A stretch of 64,000 nucleotides of DNA from Streptomyces drozdowiczii (GTDB taxonomy: Bacteria; Actinomycetota; Actinomycetes; Streptomycetales; Streptomycetaceae): assembly GCF_026167665.1 (NCBI RefSeq), contig NZ_CP098740.1, positions 1,178,001-1,242,000 on the forward strand, written 5' to 3'. Position 1 is the first letter of the stretch. Every line of letters starts with the position of its first letter. The notes under the pieces were generated by a model. That model was not told where the DNA came from and made no database searches. It was given only the letters and a program-made list of their open reading frames with translations. This document shows, in pieces, positions 50,099 to 61,073 of the stretch. Both the position numbers and the translations under genes were made by a program.

Positions 50099-51036
50099 CG
50101 GTCGTCGCCTCCCCTGAGCCGCCCGGCGAGATACACGGCGAGGATCACGGAGATCACCGCGACCATGACGCAGCCCATCGCGGCGGCGTAGCCGAACTGC
50201 CCGTAGCGGAACGCCTCCTCGTACGCGAAGAGCATCGGCAGCCGGGTGCGGCCGCCGGGGCCGCCGTTGGTCAGGACGTAGACCAGGGCGAAGGAGTTGA
50301 AGTTCCAGATGAAATTGAGCGCGGTGATGGAGAGGGCGACCGGTCTGATGGCGGGCCAGGTCACCGTACGGAAGCGGCGCCAGGCGCCCGCCCCGTCCAG
50401 CGCGGCGGCCTCGTGGAGCTCGTGCGGGGTGTTCTGGAGCCCGGCCAGCAGGGCGACCGTGGTCTGCGGCATGCCGGACCAGACACCGACGACGATCACG
50501 GCGGGCAGCGCGGTCGCGAGCCCGGTGAGCCAGTCTCGGCCGTCCCCGAGCCCGAGGTCGCGGATGGTCTCGTTGAGGATGCCGGCGTCCGGGTTGTAGA
50601 CGAGGCGCCACATGATGCCGACGACGACCTCGGGCATCGCCCACGGGATGATCGCCAGGGCCCGGGCCAGCCAGCGCATCCGCAGGTTCTCGTTGAGCAG
50701 CAGGGCGAGGCCGAGGGCCAGGACGAACTGCGGGACGGTGACGCCGACCGCCCACACCAGGCCGATCCGGAACGACTCCCAGAACAGTCCGTCGTGCAGC
50801 AGGTCCTGGAAGTTCAGCGTGCCGATCCACTGCGTGGCGCGGGTGCGGCCGGACTGGGCGTCGGTGAAGGCGAGCGCGATGCCGTAGAGCAGCGGGCCGA
50901 CGCTGAGGACGAGGATCGGGATGAGGGCGGGCAGCACCAGGAACCAGGTCCCGGCGCCCCGGTCGAGCCGCCCGTCGGTGTGCTTGCCGGACGGTCCGTC
51001 GCGCCCGGCCCGTGCGGTTGCACTCGCCAATGTCAT
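50095..51036 (-). CDS. Sugar ABC transporter permease (MalF-like)
   Basis: 313 residues. First helix at about 29-50 (WFLVLPALIPILVLSVGPLLYGIALAF). EAA loop HEAAALDGAGAWRRFRTVTWPAIRPVALSITALNFIWNFNSFALVYVLTNGGPGG. It is the first gene of the sugar operon, about 125 bp from the divergent phosphotransferase gene, where a promoter must lie. MalF partner of the MalG-like gene. The substrate cannot be read from the sequence. Confidence 0.92.
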   Translation of the reverse strand: MTLASATARAGRDGPSGKHTDGRLDRGAGTWFLVLPALIPILVLSVGPLLYGIALAFTDAQSGRTRATQWIGTLNFQDLLHDGLFWESFRIGLVWAVGVTVPQFVLALGLALLLNENLRMRWLARALAIIPWAMPEVVVGIMWRLVYNPDAGILNETIRDLGLGDGRDWLTGLATALPAVIVVGVWSGMPQTTVALLAGLQNTPHELHEAAALDGAGAWRRFRTVTWPAIRPVALSITALNFIWNFNSFALVYVLTNGGPGGRTRLPMLFAYEEAFRYGQFGYAAAMGCVMVAVISVILAVYLAGRLRGGDDR

Positions 51037-51161
51037 GCTTACGCCCCCTTTGCGTCGTTCGACCGGCTACTTGCCGTTCCGGCCGCTCAGGTGGCCTCCG
51101 TCATCGTGCTGACGGGCCGCCGGTTCGTCAAGGCGAGCTGCGCGGATGCGAAAATCGGACC

Positions 51162-52028
51162 ATGAACGAGATGGAAGCGCGCGAGGTGCTGGTCGCCGCC
51201 GGGTTCCCCGGGGGCGCGGAGCTGCTGGCGCTCGGCGAGAACGCGGTGTTCACGGCCGACGGCCTCGTCGTCAAGGTCGGCCGGGACGCCGTGCGCCACC
51301 CCGAGCTGCTGGAGCGGGCCGAGCGCGAGGTGGCCGTCGCCCGGTGGCTCGCGGCGTCCGGTGTCCCCGCCGTGCGGGCCGCCGAGGACGGGGCGCGGCT
51401 GGTCCAGGGCCATCCGGTGACCGTGTGGCACCGGCTGCCAGAGGCGGTGCGGCCCGCCGAGCCGCGCGATCTGGCGCCGCTGCTCACCGCCGTCCACGCG
51501 CTGCCCGTGCCGGAGGGCTTCGCGCTGCCGCGCCGGGAGCTGCTGGGCGGCGTCGAGCGGTGGCTGCGGCTGGCGGGCGACGCGATCGATCCGGCCGACG
51601 CGGCGTATCTGCGCGAGCGGCGCGACGGTTTCGCGGCGGCGGCCGCGGCGCTGGTCCCGCATCTGCCGCCGGGTCCGATCCACGGGGACGCGCTGGCGCG
51701 CAACGTCCATGTCGGCCCGGACGGGCCGGTCCTGGTGGACCTGGAGACCTTCTCCTCCGATCTGCGCGAACACGATCTGGTGGTCCTGGCGCTGTCCCGG
51801 GACCGGTACGGGCTGGCGGCGGACGCGTATGACGCGTTCACCGGTGCGTACGGGTGGGATGTCCGGGAGTGGGACGGGTGCGGGGTGTTGCGGGGGGCGC
51901 GGGAGACGGCGAGCTGTGCGTGGGTGGCACAGCATGCGCCGTCGAACGGTGCCGCTCTCGCGGAGTTCCGGCGCCGGGTGGCGTCGCTGCGGGAGGGTGA
52001 CCCCTCGGTGCGGTGGTATCCGTTCTGA
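51162..52028 (+). CDS. Aminoglycoside phosphotransferase-fold kinase (APH family)
   Basis: 288 residues. The N-lobe has the nucleotide-binding strand pair around ENAVFTADGLVVKVGRD. The catalytic loop is IHGDALARNVHV (Asp and Asn of HGD-x5-N), followed by LVDLETFSSD in place of the usual DxD metal segment. The family includes antibiotic and choline/homoserine kinases. No resistance genes are adjacent, so the small-molecule substrate is unknown. ATG 51162 has no strong ribosome site. Its 3' side ends at the 25-bp inverted repeat. Confidence 0.82.
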   Translation: MNEMEAREVLVAAGFPGGAELLALGENAVFTADGLVVKVGRDAVRHPELLERAEREVAVARWLAASGVPAVRAAEDGARLVQGHPVTVWHRLPEAVRPAEPRDLAPLLTAVHALPVPEGFALPRRELLGGVERWLRLAGDAIDPADAAYLRERRDGFAAAAAALVPHLPPGPIHGDALARNVHVGPDGPVLVDLETFSSDLREHDLVVLALSRDRYGLAADAYDAFTGAYGWDVREWDGCGVLRGARETASCAWVAQHAPSNGAALAEFRRRVASLREGDPSVRWYPF

Positions 52029-52062
52029 GTCGGCTGGGGTGCCCGGCGCGCCGGACCAGCGT

Positions 52063-52149
52063 TGTGTCCTCAATCGCCGGACGGGCTTGATGGCGCCGAC
52101 GTCCGGGCCCCGGGCAGAAACCCGAGCCCGTCCGGCGATTGAGGACACA
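52063..52149. repeat. Perfect 25-bp inverted repeat, dispersed-element type
   Basis: Arms at 52063-52087 and 52125-52149, core TCAATCGCCGGACGGGCT, are exact reverse complements around a 37-bp loop. The core is familiar as an abundant intergenic element of streptomycetes (recalled, not counted). It lies between convergent genes and could serve as a transcription terminator. The right arm ends 7 bp from the exonuclease stop. Confidence 0.75.
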
Positions 52150-52155
52150 CGCGGG

Positions 52156-52884
52156 TCAGGCGTTCGTGCGGACCGGCTGTCGTACCGGCCACTGGCCGTC
52201 CACCACCGCGTCCGGGGTGCCCTTGCGGCGGAGGAAGTTCTGGAAGTCCGCCGCCCACTCCGCGTGCCAGGTGATCTGGCGGGCGTGCAGGGCGTCCGCC
52301 GGGAGTTCGGCCACCACGCGGTGGCGGGCGGCTATCGCGTACGCCACGCGGACCGCGGCCAGCGCGTCCGCCGTCGCGTCGTGGGCGCCGCCGTGCACCA
52401 CGCCGTACTCGACGCAGACCGCCTCCAGATTCCGCTTGCCCTTGCGGTAGCGGTCGACCGCGCGGTCGATGGTGTACGGGTCGATGACGGGGCCGACGGG
52501 CGCGCCGTCCAGCCGGTCGGCGAGCGGCGGCAGCCCGTGGCGGTGCAACTCGGCGGTGAGCAGCGTCAGATCGAACGCGGCGTTGTACGCGACGACCGGG
52601 ACGCCCCGGCGCCAGTAGCCGGCCAGCGTGTCGGCGATCTCGTCGGCCACCTCGCGCGCGGGCCGGCCCTCCGACGCGGCCCGCTCGCTGCTGATGCCGT
52701 GGATCGCGGACGCCTGGGCGGGGATGCGGATGCCCGGGTCGGCCAGCCAGGTGTGCCGGGCGGTCGGCTCACCGTCCCGGTCGTCCACCGCGATGACCGC
52801 GGCCGTGACGATCCGGGCCTCCAGCGGGTCCGTCCCCGTCGTCTCCAGATCGAAGCCGACCAGCGCGTGCCGGTGCCAGCTCAT
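52156..52884 (-). CDS. DnaQ-like 3'-5' exonuclease (DEDD family)
   Basis: 242 residues. Exo I: VGFDLETTGTDP (Asp, Glu). Exo II: VVAYNAAFDLTLL (Asp). Exo III: HGGAHDATADALAAVRVAY (HxAxxD-like with His and Asp). This is a stand-alone epsilon-like proofreading or RNase T/oligoribonuclease type enzyme that degrades DNA or RNA 3' to 5'. GGAGG precedes the ATG at 52884. Confidence 0.9.
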   Translation of the reverse strand: MSWHRHALVGFDLETTGTDPLEARIVTAAVIAVDDRDGEPTARHTWLADPGIRIPAQASAIHGISSERAASEGRPAREVADEIADTLAGYWRRGVPVVAYNAAFDLTLLTAELHRHGLPPLADRLDGAPVGPVIDPYTIDRAVDRYRKGKRNLEAVCVEYGVVHGGAHDATADALAAVRVAYAIAARHRVVAELPADALHARQITWHAEWAADFQNFLRRKGTPDAVVDGQWPVRQPVRTNA

Positions 52885-52951
52885 CCCGTACCTCCTTCAT
52901 GGTGCTCCCCCGGATGACGACCACCCTCGCACGGGCCACTGACAACGCCGC

Positions 52952-54130
52952 TCAGGAGACCGGCCGGGAGTCCGCCCACACCGACTCGAACTCCTCGCGG
53001 TACGTCTCGAACAGCCCGTGCTCGTAACCCTGCCCCGCCCGGACCACCGCACGCCCGCCGCCGCGCAGCACCAGCACCGGTGCCTCCATGCCGCGCGCCC
53101 GGCGCAGATAGGTCTGGACGACCCCGACCGCGTCGGCCCCGTCGCCGTCCACCAGGTAGGCCGTGAAGCGCGGGGTCTCGTCGAAGACGTGGATCTGGAA
53201 GGCGTCCGGGTCGCGGAGCTTGGCGCGCACCCGGCGGGTGTGCAGGATGTTCATCTCGACGGCCCGGCTCAGCTCGCCCTTCTTCAGGCCGAGCTCCCGC
53301 TCGCGGCGCTTGACCGCGCTGCTGGCCGGGTTGATGAAGAGCAGCCGGATCCGGCAGCCCGACTCGGCGAGCCGGATGAGGCGGCGTCCGGAGAAGTTCT
53401 GCACCAGCAGGTTGAGCCCGATGCCGATCGCGTCGAGCCGGCGGGCCCCGCCGAACAGGTCCTCGGCGGGCAGCTGGCGCTGGAGGCGCACCCGGTCGGA
53501 GTGGACGGAGACCACGTCCGCGTACCGGTCGCCGACCAGCTCCTCGACCGCGTCGACGGGCAGCCGGTCCGCGGAGGGCACCCCCGCGCCGCTGCCCAGC
53601 ATCTCCAGGAGCCGGGCCGAGGCCCGCTCCGCCTGGGCGAGCACCGCCTCGTTGAGCGCGCGGTTGCGGGAGACGACGTTGCGCGCGACCTCCAGCTCAT
53701 CGAGCGCCAGTTCGACATCGCGGCGGTCGTCGAAGTACGGCTCGAAGCAAGGCCAGTGCTGGACCATCAGCTCGCGGAGCTGGGGCAGCGTGAGGAAGCT
53801 GAGGACGTTGTCGTCGGCCGGGTCGAGCAGATAGCCCTTGCGGCGGGAGACCTCGCGCACGGCGACCGCGCGCTGCACCCACTCCTGTCCGGCGGGCCCG
53901 GCGGCGGCCACCACCCAGTCCTCGCCGTGGACGGGCTCGTAGATCGGCCGCAGCACCGCGGCGACGACGGCGCGCAGCCGCTGTTCGACGAGATTCAGCC
54001 AGATATAGGCGCGCCCGGCCCTCTGGGCGCGCGTGCGCACCTCGCTCCAGGCGTCGGCGTCCCAGTCCAGCTCCGCACCGATCTCCAGGGGCTGTGCCAG
54101 CGATACCGCCCCGGGCGGGACCTCGGCCAC
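52952..54130 (-). CDS. SAV2148-family HEPN-domain protein
   Basis: 392 residues. The first half is a HEPN-like helical bundle with DVELALDELEVARNVVSRNRALNEAVLAQAERASARLLEML; the usual catalytic R-x4-6-H reads RNVVSRN without His, so RNase activity is doubtful. The second half, from about 235 (LFGGARRLDAIGIGLNLLVQNFSGRRLIRLAESGCRIRLLFINP), resembles the PLD-like DUF5919 region, with TAYLVDGDGADAVGVVQTYLRR at the end. The name is for the actinobacterial family as I recall it. GTG start with GAGGGG upstream. No toxin partner is adjacent. Confidence 0.75.
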   Translation of the reverse strand: MAEVPPGAVSLAQPLEIGAELDWDADAWSEVRTRAQRAGRAYIWLNLVEQRLRAVVAAVLRPIYEPVHGEDWVVAAAGPAGQEWVQRAVAVREVSRRKGYLLDPADDNVLSFLTLPQLRELMVQHWPCFEPYFDDRRDVELALDELEVARNVVSRNRALNEAVLAQAERASARLLEMLGSGAGVPSADRLPVDAVEELVGDRYADVVSVHSDRVRLQRQLPAEDLFGGARRLDAIGIGLNLLVQNFSGRRLIRLAESGCRIRLLFINPASSAVKRRERELGLKKGELSRAVEMNILHTRRVRAKLRDPDAFQIHVFDETPRFTAYLVDGDGADAVGVVQTYLRRARGMEAPVLVLRGGGRAVVRAGQGYEHGLFETYREEFESVWADSRPVS

Positions 54131-54545
54131 GTCCCCTCGTGACCCGCGTCACCCGGGGGCAGCTCGAACCCTCCCGAGCTCACCCACGCACCGCCTTCCA
54201 CTCCCCACCAACGATCAAGGAAGGGTACTCCGGGAGCGGGAGCCGGTGCAGCCGGATGCGCAGGCTCCTTTACCAACTCCCCATGGAATCAAACCTGTTC
54301 CGGTCGGCGGGTTCGACGGGAGTGAGCGGATTCATAGTGATTAAACACCCCAGTGAGGACCGCGAACCGGACAGCTCGGACGGGGGTGCGCCAGGAGGCC
54401 GGATCCGGGCGACACGGAGAGGCACGAGGTTGACCGACCGGCCGACGTCCTAGGTAAGGGAGGCTCTTTCGGGGAAGATCTGGCCCGGGGAGAGGCGGCC
54501 CGCATTCCCCAGGGCGACCGCGGCAGGACGGGAAGAGTCGAATCC
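54131..54545. other. Intergenic region upstream of glgX, with a possible promoter
   Basis: 415 bp with no credible gene. TTGACC (54430-54435) and TAGGTA (54451-54456), 15 bp apart and about 90 bp before the glgX ATG, may be a promoter, though the spacer is short. Another weak pair (TTCGAC, then TAGTGA after 17 bp) lies at about 54317-54345. The left side carries the HEPN promoter region. Confidence 0.4.
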
Positions 54546-56714
<2,169 letters not shown>

Positions 56715-56725
56715 CCGGTCGCACA

Positions 56726-56783
56726 GGGCCGCCTTTGTCACCCCGTCGTGGCGTTGTGCCCGGCGGGGTGACAGAGGCGGCCC
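56726..56783 (+). terminator. Large hairpin between glgX and treY
   Basis: 20-bp arms (56726-56745 and 56764-56783) match at 19 positions, with an 18-base loop; the core is GTCACCCCG pairing with CGGGGTGAC. It starts 11 bp after the glgX stop and ends 22 bp before the treY ATG. It lacks a T-run, so it may be a terminator, attenuator or translation-controlling structure. Confidence 0.6.
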
Positions 56784-56805
56784 CGATGTGGGTACGAAGC
56801 TTTCC

Positions 56806-59172
56806 ATGACGCCTACCGCCACGTACCGGCTCCAGCTCCAGCCGGAGTTCCCGTTCCGCGCCGCCGAGGACGCCGTGCCGTACCTCGCCTCGCTCGGCGT
56901 CTCCCATCTGCATCTCTCCCCGGTCCTGGAAGCCGTGCCGGGCTCCCGGCACGGCTACGACGTCACCGACCACGGCCGGGTACGGGAGGAGCTGGGCGGT
57001 GAGGAGGGCCTGCGGCGGCTCGCGCGCACCGCGCGGGAGCACGGGCTCGGCCTGGTCCTGGACATCGTGCCCAACCACATGGCGGCCGACCCCGTCCACA
57101 ACCACGCCCTGCGCGAGGTGCTGCGCGAGGGCCCGGACTCCCCGTACGCCCGCTGGTTCGACATCGACTGGGCGGCCGGTGACGGGCGGGTGCTGCTGCC
57201 CGTGCTGGGCGGCCGGATCGGCGACGAGCTGGCGCGGATGCGGGTCGACGGCGAGGTGCTGCGCTACGGCGAGCAGGAGTTCCCGCTCCGTGAGGGCACC
57301 GCAGGGCTCCCGCTGCCGGAGCTGCTGGACGCCCAGCACTACCGGCTCGGCTGGTGGCGGCTGGCCCGCACCGAGCTGAACTACCGGCGGTTCTTCACCA
57401 TCTCGGAGCTGATCGGGGTGCGGGTGGAGGACCCGGAGGTCTTCGCCGCCACCCACGGCAAGATCCTCGAACTGGTCCGGGACGGGGTGGTGGACGGCCT
57501 GCGCATCGACCACCCGGACGGCCTCGCCGACCCGGCCGGTTATCTGGAACGGCTCTCCGAGGAGAGCGGCGGGGTGTGGACGGTGGTGGAGAAGATCCTC
57601 ACCGGCGCCGAACCGCTGCCGGGCGGCTGGGCCGTCGCCGGGACCACGGGCTACGACGCGCTGTACCGGATCGACGGCCTCTTCACCGACCCCCAGGGCG
57701 CCGCCGAGCTGCTCGGCCACTACCGCGAGGCGGCGTCCCCGGCCGACGACCGGGGCGGTCACTGGGCGGCGACCGTGCGCCGGGCCGCGTACCGGGTCGT
57801 CACCCATGAACTGGCGGCGGAGACCGAGGTGCTGACCCGCCTCGCCTCCCGGATCTGCGCCGGGGACCCCGCGCTGCGCGACCACGCCCCCTGGGCGCTG
57901 CGCACCGCCGTCCGCGAGCTGCTGGTTCGCGTCCCGGTCTACCGCCCGTACGTGACGGCGGGCGGCCCCTGCACCGACGCGGCCGAGGCGACGCTCGACG
58001 CGACGGCGGTGAGCGACGCCAAGGCGGCGTTCGCGGTACGCGACGAGGCGTCGGCCGTCGACGTGGTGCGGGACCTGGCGCTCGGGCGGCTCGGTGGCGG
58101 CGGGGACCGGGAGGCGTTCTGCGCACGGTTCGCGCAGACCTCGTCCGCGCTGCGCGCGAAGGCGGTCGAGGACACCGCGTACTACCGCTATCTGCCGCTG
58201 ATCTCGGCGAACGAGGTGGGCGGCGACCCGGGGCACCCGGCGGTCGAGCCGGAGGACTTCCACGCCTTCTGCACCCGCATCGCCCGCGACTGGCCCGCCA
58301 CCGGGACGGCCCTGACGACGCATGACACGAAGCGCAGCGCCGAGGTGCGGGCGGGCATCGCGGTGCTGTCCCAGTGCCCGGGGCGGTGGGCAGGTCTGGT
58401 GGCGGGGCTCGGGCGGTCCGCCCAGGCCGCGCCCGATCCGCAGCTGGCCTGGCAGGCGTGGCAGACGGCGGTCGGCTGCGCGGGCATGCCGGCGGAGGAG
58501 CGGGCGGCGCGGCTGGAGCCGGCGCTGCTGAAGGCGGTGCGCGAGTCGGGGCTGTTCACGAGCTGGACGGAGCCCGATCCGGTGTACGAGCGGCTGGCGT
58601 CGGACTTCGTCGCCGCCGGGCCCGCCGCGGACACCGGTCCCGTGCGGTCCCTCGTGGAGGAATTCGCCGCCCCGCTCGCCGCCCATGTGCGGGCGCAGTC
58701 GCTGGGCGCGGCGCTGGTGCACCTGACGATGCCGGGGGTGCCGGACCTCTACCAGGGCACCGAGCGCGCCTATCTGGCGCTGGTCGACCCGGACAACCGG
58801 CGGCCGTTCGCGGAGCCGTCGCCGGACGCGCCCGCCGACGAGAAGGCGGAGCTGACGCGGGCGGCGCTGCGGCTGCGGCGGGAGCGGCCCGCGGTGTTCG
58901 GCGAGTCGGGCACGTACGCCCCGCTGCGCGCCTCGGGCCCGGCGGCCTCGAACTGCGTGGCCTTCTGCCGGTCCGGCGAGGTCGTGACGGCGGTGACCCG
59001 GCTGTCTCTGCGGCTCGCCGAGTCGGGCGGCTGGCGCGGGACGCGGTTGGCCCTGCCGGACGACGGCGTGTGGCGGGACCTCCTCGCGCCGGGCCGCGAG
59101 TTCACGGGCGGCACGGCGGAGATGGCGGAACTGTTCGCGGACCGGCCGGTGGCGTTGCTGGTACGGGGGTGA
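56806..59172 (+). CDS. treY: Malto-oligosyltrehalose synthase
   Basis: 788 residues. GH13_26 signatures: TYRLQLQPEFPFRAAEDAVPYLASLGVSHLHLSPVLEAVPGSRHGYDV, VLDIVPNHMAADP, VDGLRIDHPDGLADP (nucleophile Asp), VWTVVEKILTGAEPLPGGWAVAGTTGYDAL (acid/base Glu) and ALTTHDTKRSAEVRAG (third Asp). It turns the reducing end of maltooligosaccharides into a trehalose unit, which TreZ then releases. ATG 56806 sits just after a hairpin and has no strong ribosome site. Ends 3 bp before the convergent P450-like gene. Confidence 0.95.
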   Translation: MTPTATYRLQLQPEFPFRAAEDAVPYLASLGVSHLHLSPVLEAVPGSRHGYDVTDHGRVREELGGEEGLRRLARTAREHGLGLVLDIVPNHMAADPVHNHALREVLREGPDSPYARWFDIDWAAGDGRVLLPVLGGRIGDELARMRVDGEVLRYGEQEFPLREGTAGLPLPELLDAQHYRLGWWRLARTELNYRRFFTISELIGVRVEDPEVFAATHGKILELVRDGVVDGLRIDHPDGLADPAGYLERLSEESGGVWTVVEKILTGAEPLPGGWAVAGTTGYDALYRIDGLFTDPQGAAELLGHYREAASPADDRGGHWAATVRRAAYRVVTHELAAETEVLTRLASRICAGDPALRDHAPWALRTAVRELLVRVPVYRPYVTAGGPCTDAAEATLDATAVSDAKAAFAVRDEASAVDVVRDLALGRLGGGGDREAFCARFAQTSSALRAKAVEDTAYYRYLPLISANEVGGDPGHPAVEPEDFHAFCTRIARDWPATGTALTTHDTKRSAEVRAGIAVLSQCPGRWAGLVAGLGRSAQAAPDPQLAWQAWQTAVGCAGMPAEERAARLEPALLKAVRESGLFTSWTEPDPVYERLASDFVAAGPAADTGPVRSLVEEFAAPLAAHVRAQSLGAALVHLTMPGVPDLYQGTERAYLALVDPDNRRPFAEPSPDAPADEKAELTRAALRLRRERPAVFGESGTYAPLRASGPAASNCVAFCRSGEVVTAVTRLSLRLAESGGWRGTRLALPDDGVWRDLLAPGREFTGGTAEMAELFADRPVALLVRG

Positions 59173-59175
59173 GGC

Positions 59176-60171
59176 TCAGCCCGGTCGGACCAGGAGGGAG
59201 CGCGGTCCTCGCGTGAGCAGCCCCGTGGCGGCCGGGCGGAAGCCCTCCGCCCAGCGGAGCCGGGGCATCGCGTCGAGCAGGGCGCGCAGCCCGTGTTCGG
59301 CCTCCAGGCGGCTGAGCGCCACGGCCGGGCAGCCCGCCGGGCCGGTCAGCGTGCGGTCCTGGTCCGGGCGGAACGGGTCGAAGGCGTCCGGGGCCGCGAA
59401 CCGCCCCGGGTCGCGCGCGGCGGCCCCGACGAGGCAGGCGACGGGCGCCCGCGCGGGAAGGGTGCCGCCGCTGAGGGCGACCTCGGAGACCGTGCGGCGC
59501 AGGACGACCTGGACCGGCGGGTCCCGCCGCAGCGACTCCGTCCAGGCCCGGCCGGTGAGCGCGGGCTCGATGCGCAGGGCGGCCAGCAGATCGGGGTCGT
59601 CCAGCAGGTTGGCGAGGAGCGAGGCCAGCACGGTCCGGCGCAGCGCGGTGTCGCGGGCGCAGGGCCCGTCACCGGCCGGCGCGGCGGGCAGCCAGCGGCA
59701 GAACTCCTCGACCAGGTCGGCCCGGGAGGAGCGGGCGATGCGCCGGGCGAGCACATAGGCGGTGCGCTCCACGCGGTCGGCGAGCCGGTCCGGGACCGTG
59801 CCGGTCACCACGGTGTAGCGGTCGGCGGGCAGACAGCGCGGGCTGCCGTGGCACAGGCCGAGCGGCGCGGGCCCGCCCCGGGGCGCCCCGTCCTGCGGGA
59901 AGCCGGTGAACCGGGGGTCGGTGAGGGCGGTGGTCACATCGTCGTACCGGCTGACCAGCCAGGCGCCGAGAGGCGCGTCGTAGCTGAGCGGGTACTGCTC
60001 GCGCAGCATCCGGTAGAAGCGGTACGGGTCCCGGGCCGCGCCGCGCGCGAGGAGGCTGGGCCCGGTGCAGGGCCTGCCGGTCCTGCGGGACCTGGCGGAT
60101 CGGGTGGCGCGGGCCCGTGGCTCGGGCGAGGTGGTCGGGGCCGGTATGTCTCGGGGCGCGTCTGCCTGCAT
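59176..60171 (-). CDS. Short cytochrome P450-like protein lacking the I-helix motif
   Basis: 331 residues, against about 400 for bacterial P450s. N-terminal P450 region (DPYRFYRMLREQYPLSYDAPLGAWLVSRYDDVTTALTDPRF), the ExxR helix ESLRRDPPVQVVL, the segment DPGRFAAPDAFDPFRPDQ, and a heme-binding Cys in GPAGCPAVALSRLEAEHGLRALL (the Phe-x-x-Gly-x-x-x-Cys is reduced to GPAGC). The I-helix A-G-x-[DE]-T is missing; only LASLLANLLDDPDLLAALR is present. Oxygen activation is doubtful. The ATG at 60171 follows weak G-rich bases. It may have a non-monooxygenase role or be decaying. No redox partner is adjacent. Confidence 0.75.
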   Translation of the reverse strand: MQADAPRDIPAPTTSPEPRARATRSARSRRTGRPCTGPSLLARGAARDPYRFYRMLREQYPLSYDAPLGAWLVSRYDDVTTALTDPRFTGFPQDGAPRGGPAPLGLCHGSPRCLPADRYTVVTGTVPDRLADRVERTAYVLARRIARSSRADLVEEFCRWLPAAPAGDGPCARDTALRRTVLASLLANLLDDPDLLAALRIEPALTGRAWTESLRRDPPVQVVLRRTVSEVALSGGTLPARAPVACLVGAAARDPGRFAAPDAFDPFRPDQDRTLTGPAGCPAVALSRLEAEHGLRALLDAMPRLRWAEGFRPAATGLLTRGPRSLLVRPG

Positions 60172-60228
60172 GGCGGTTCCCCCGGGCGAGTCGGTACGCC
60201 GGTGAACGGCGCGGTCCCCCTCAGGGCA

Positions 60229-60274
60229 TCACCTGAACGGTCGCGTCGCAGTCGGCGCGCGGCCGTTCAGGTGA
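60229..60274. promoter_or_regulatory. 12-bp inverted repeat between FHA and P450 genes
   Basis: Perfect arms TCACCTGAACGG and CCGTTCAGGTGA, 22 bp apart, lie 68 bp after the FHA stop and 58 bp before the P450-like start. It is either a terminator of the FHA gene or an operator for the P450-like gene. Confidence 0.5.
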
Positions 60275-60341
60275 CACGGGGCCGAGGAACGGGTCGCCGT
60301 CCGCGAGCGGTTCCATGGCGCAGCGCACCCGGAAGCCGGAC

Positions 60342-60908
60342 CTACGCGGGCGGCCGGAGGGCCGGCGCGGAGAGGCGGAACATCATGCGGCCGAAGCTCA
60401 CCTGGTCCCCCTCGCGCACCGGGACCGTGCCGGTGACGCGCTGCCCGTTGACGCAGGTGCCGTTGGTCGAGCCGAGGTCCCGCAGCAGCCAGCGGTCGCC
60501 GTGGGCGGTCAGCTCCGCGTGCATCCGGGAGACGGTCTCGTGGCTGAGCCGCAGGCCGTTGCCCGGGTCTCGGCCGATGAGCAGGGGGTGCGGGCTTGGG
60601 GCGGGGAGCAGCAGCTTGGGCAGCCGCTCCGCCCGCCAGGCCCGGCGCACCCGCTCGGGAAAGCCGGAGACCCCGCCGACGACGCGCAGCAGCTGCCGCG
60701 ACCAACGGCCTTCGCGTTCCAGGTCCTTGGTGAGGGCTTCCAGCTCCTCGGGGCGGCTGGTCGTCAGCGCCACCTCCATGCGCTGCATGAAGGTGTCCTG
60801 GGAGAGCCTGCCCTGGGCGGCGCCCTCCCTGAGCACACCGAGAACACGGTCGCGCTGCGCGTCGGACAGGCGCGCGGTGGGCGTGTGGTACTCGAACGGG
60901 GACGTCAC
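60342..60908 (-). CDS. DUF1707-FHA domain protein
   Basis: 188 residues. The N-terminal DUF1707 module is at about 12-60 (ARLSDAQRDRVLGVLREGAAQGRLSQDTFMQRMEVALTTSRPEELEALTKDL). A helical linker is followed by an FHA domain at about 105-180 (LLIGRDPGNGLRLSHETVSRMHAELTAHGDRWLLRDLGSTNGTCVNGQRV), with the conserved Arg, Ser and Asn for phosphothreonine binding. Such proteins read Ser/Thr kinase signals. GTG start; transcription toward the P450-like gene, with the inverted repeat in between. Confidence 0.9.
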   Translation of the reverse strand: MTSPFEYHTPTARLSDAQRDRVLGVLREGAAQGRLSQDTFMQRMEVALTTSRPEELEALTKDLEREGRWSRQLLRVVGGVSGFPERVRRAWRAERLPKLLLPAPSPHPLLIGRDPGNGLRLSHETVSRMHAELTAHGDRWLLRDLGSTNGTCVNGQRVTGTVPVREGDQVSFGRMMFRLSAPALRPPA

Positions 60909-61073
60909 GGCTCGATTGTCGGTCCGACGGCACCGGGGTGTCCAGAAGAACCCCGGTTTCCGGCCCCTCTGACCTGCACCGGATAACCAGGGGCGACCCG
61001 TGGGGAACGTTGCTAGGGTCGGCCGCTGCCGTCCGGAGAACGCCGTGACGCGCCCCTTCGTCCTTGGAGTTCA

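Noticed and set aside
51162..52028. APH-fold gene as antibiotic resistance
   Set aside because: Only general APH motifs are present and no antibiotic gene or typical resistance subfamily signature is visible.
59176..60171. P450-like gene as part of a natural-product cluster
   Set aside because: No synthase, methyltransferase or redox partner genes; the neighbours are trehalose and signalling genes.
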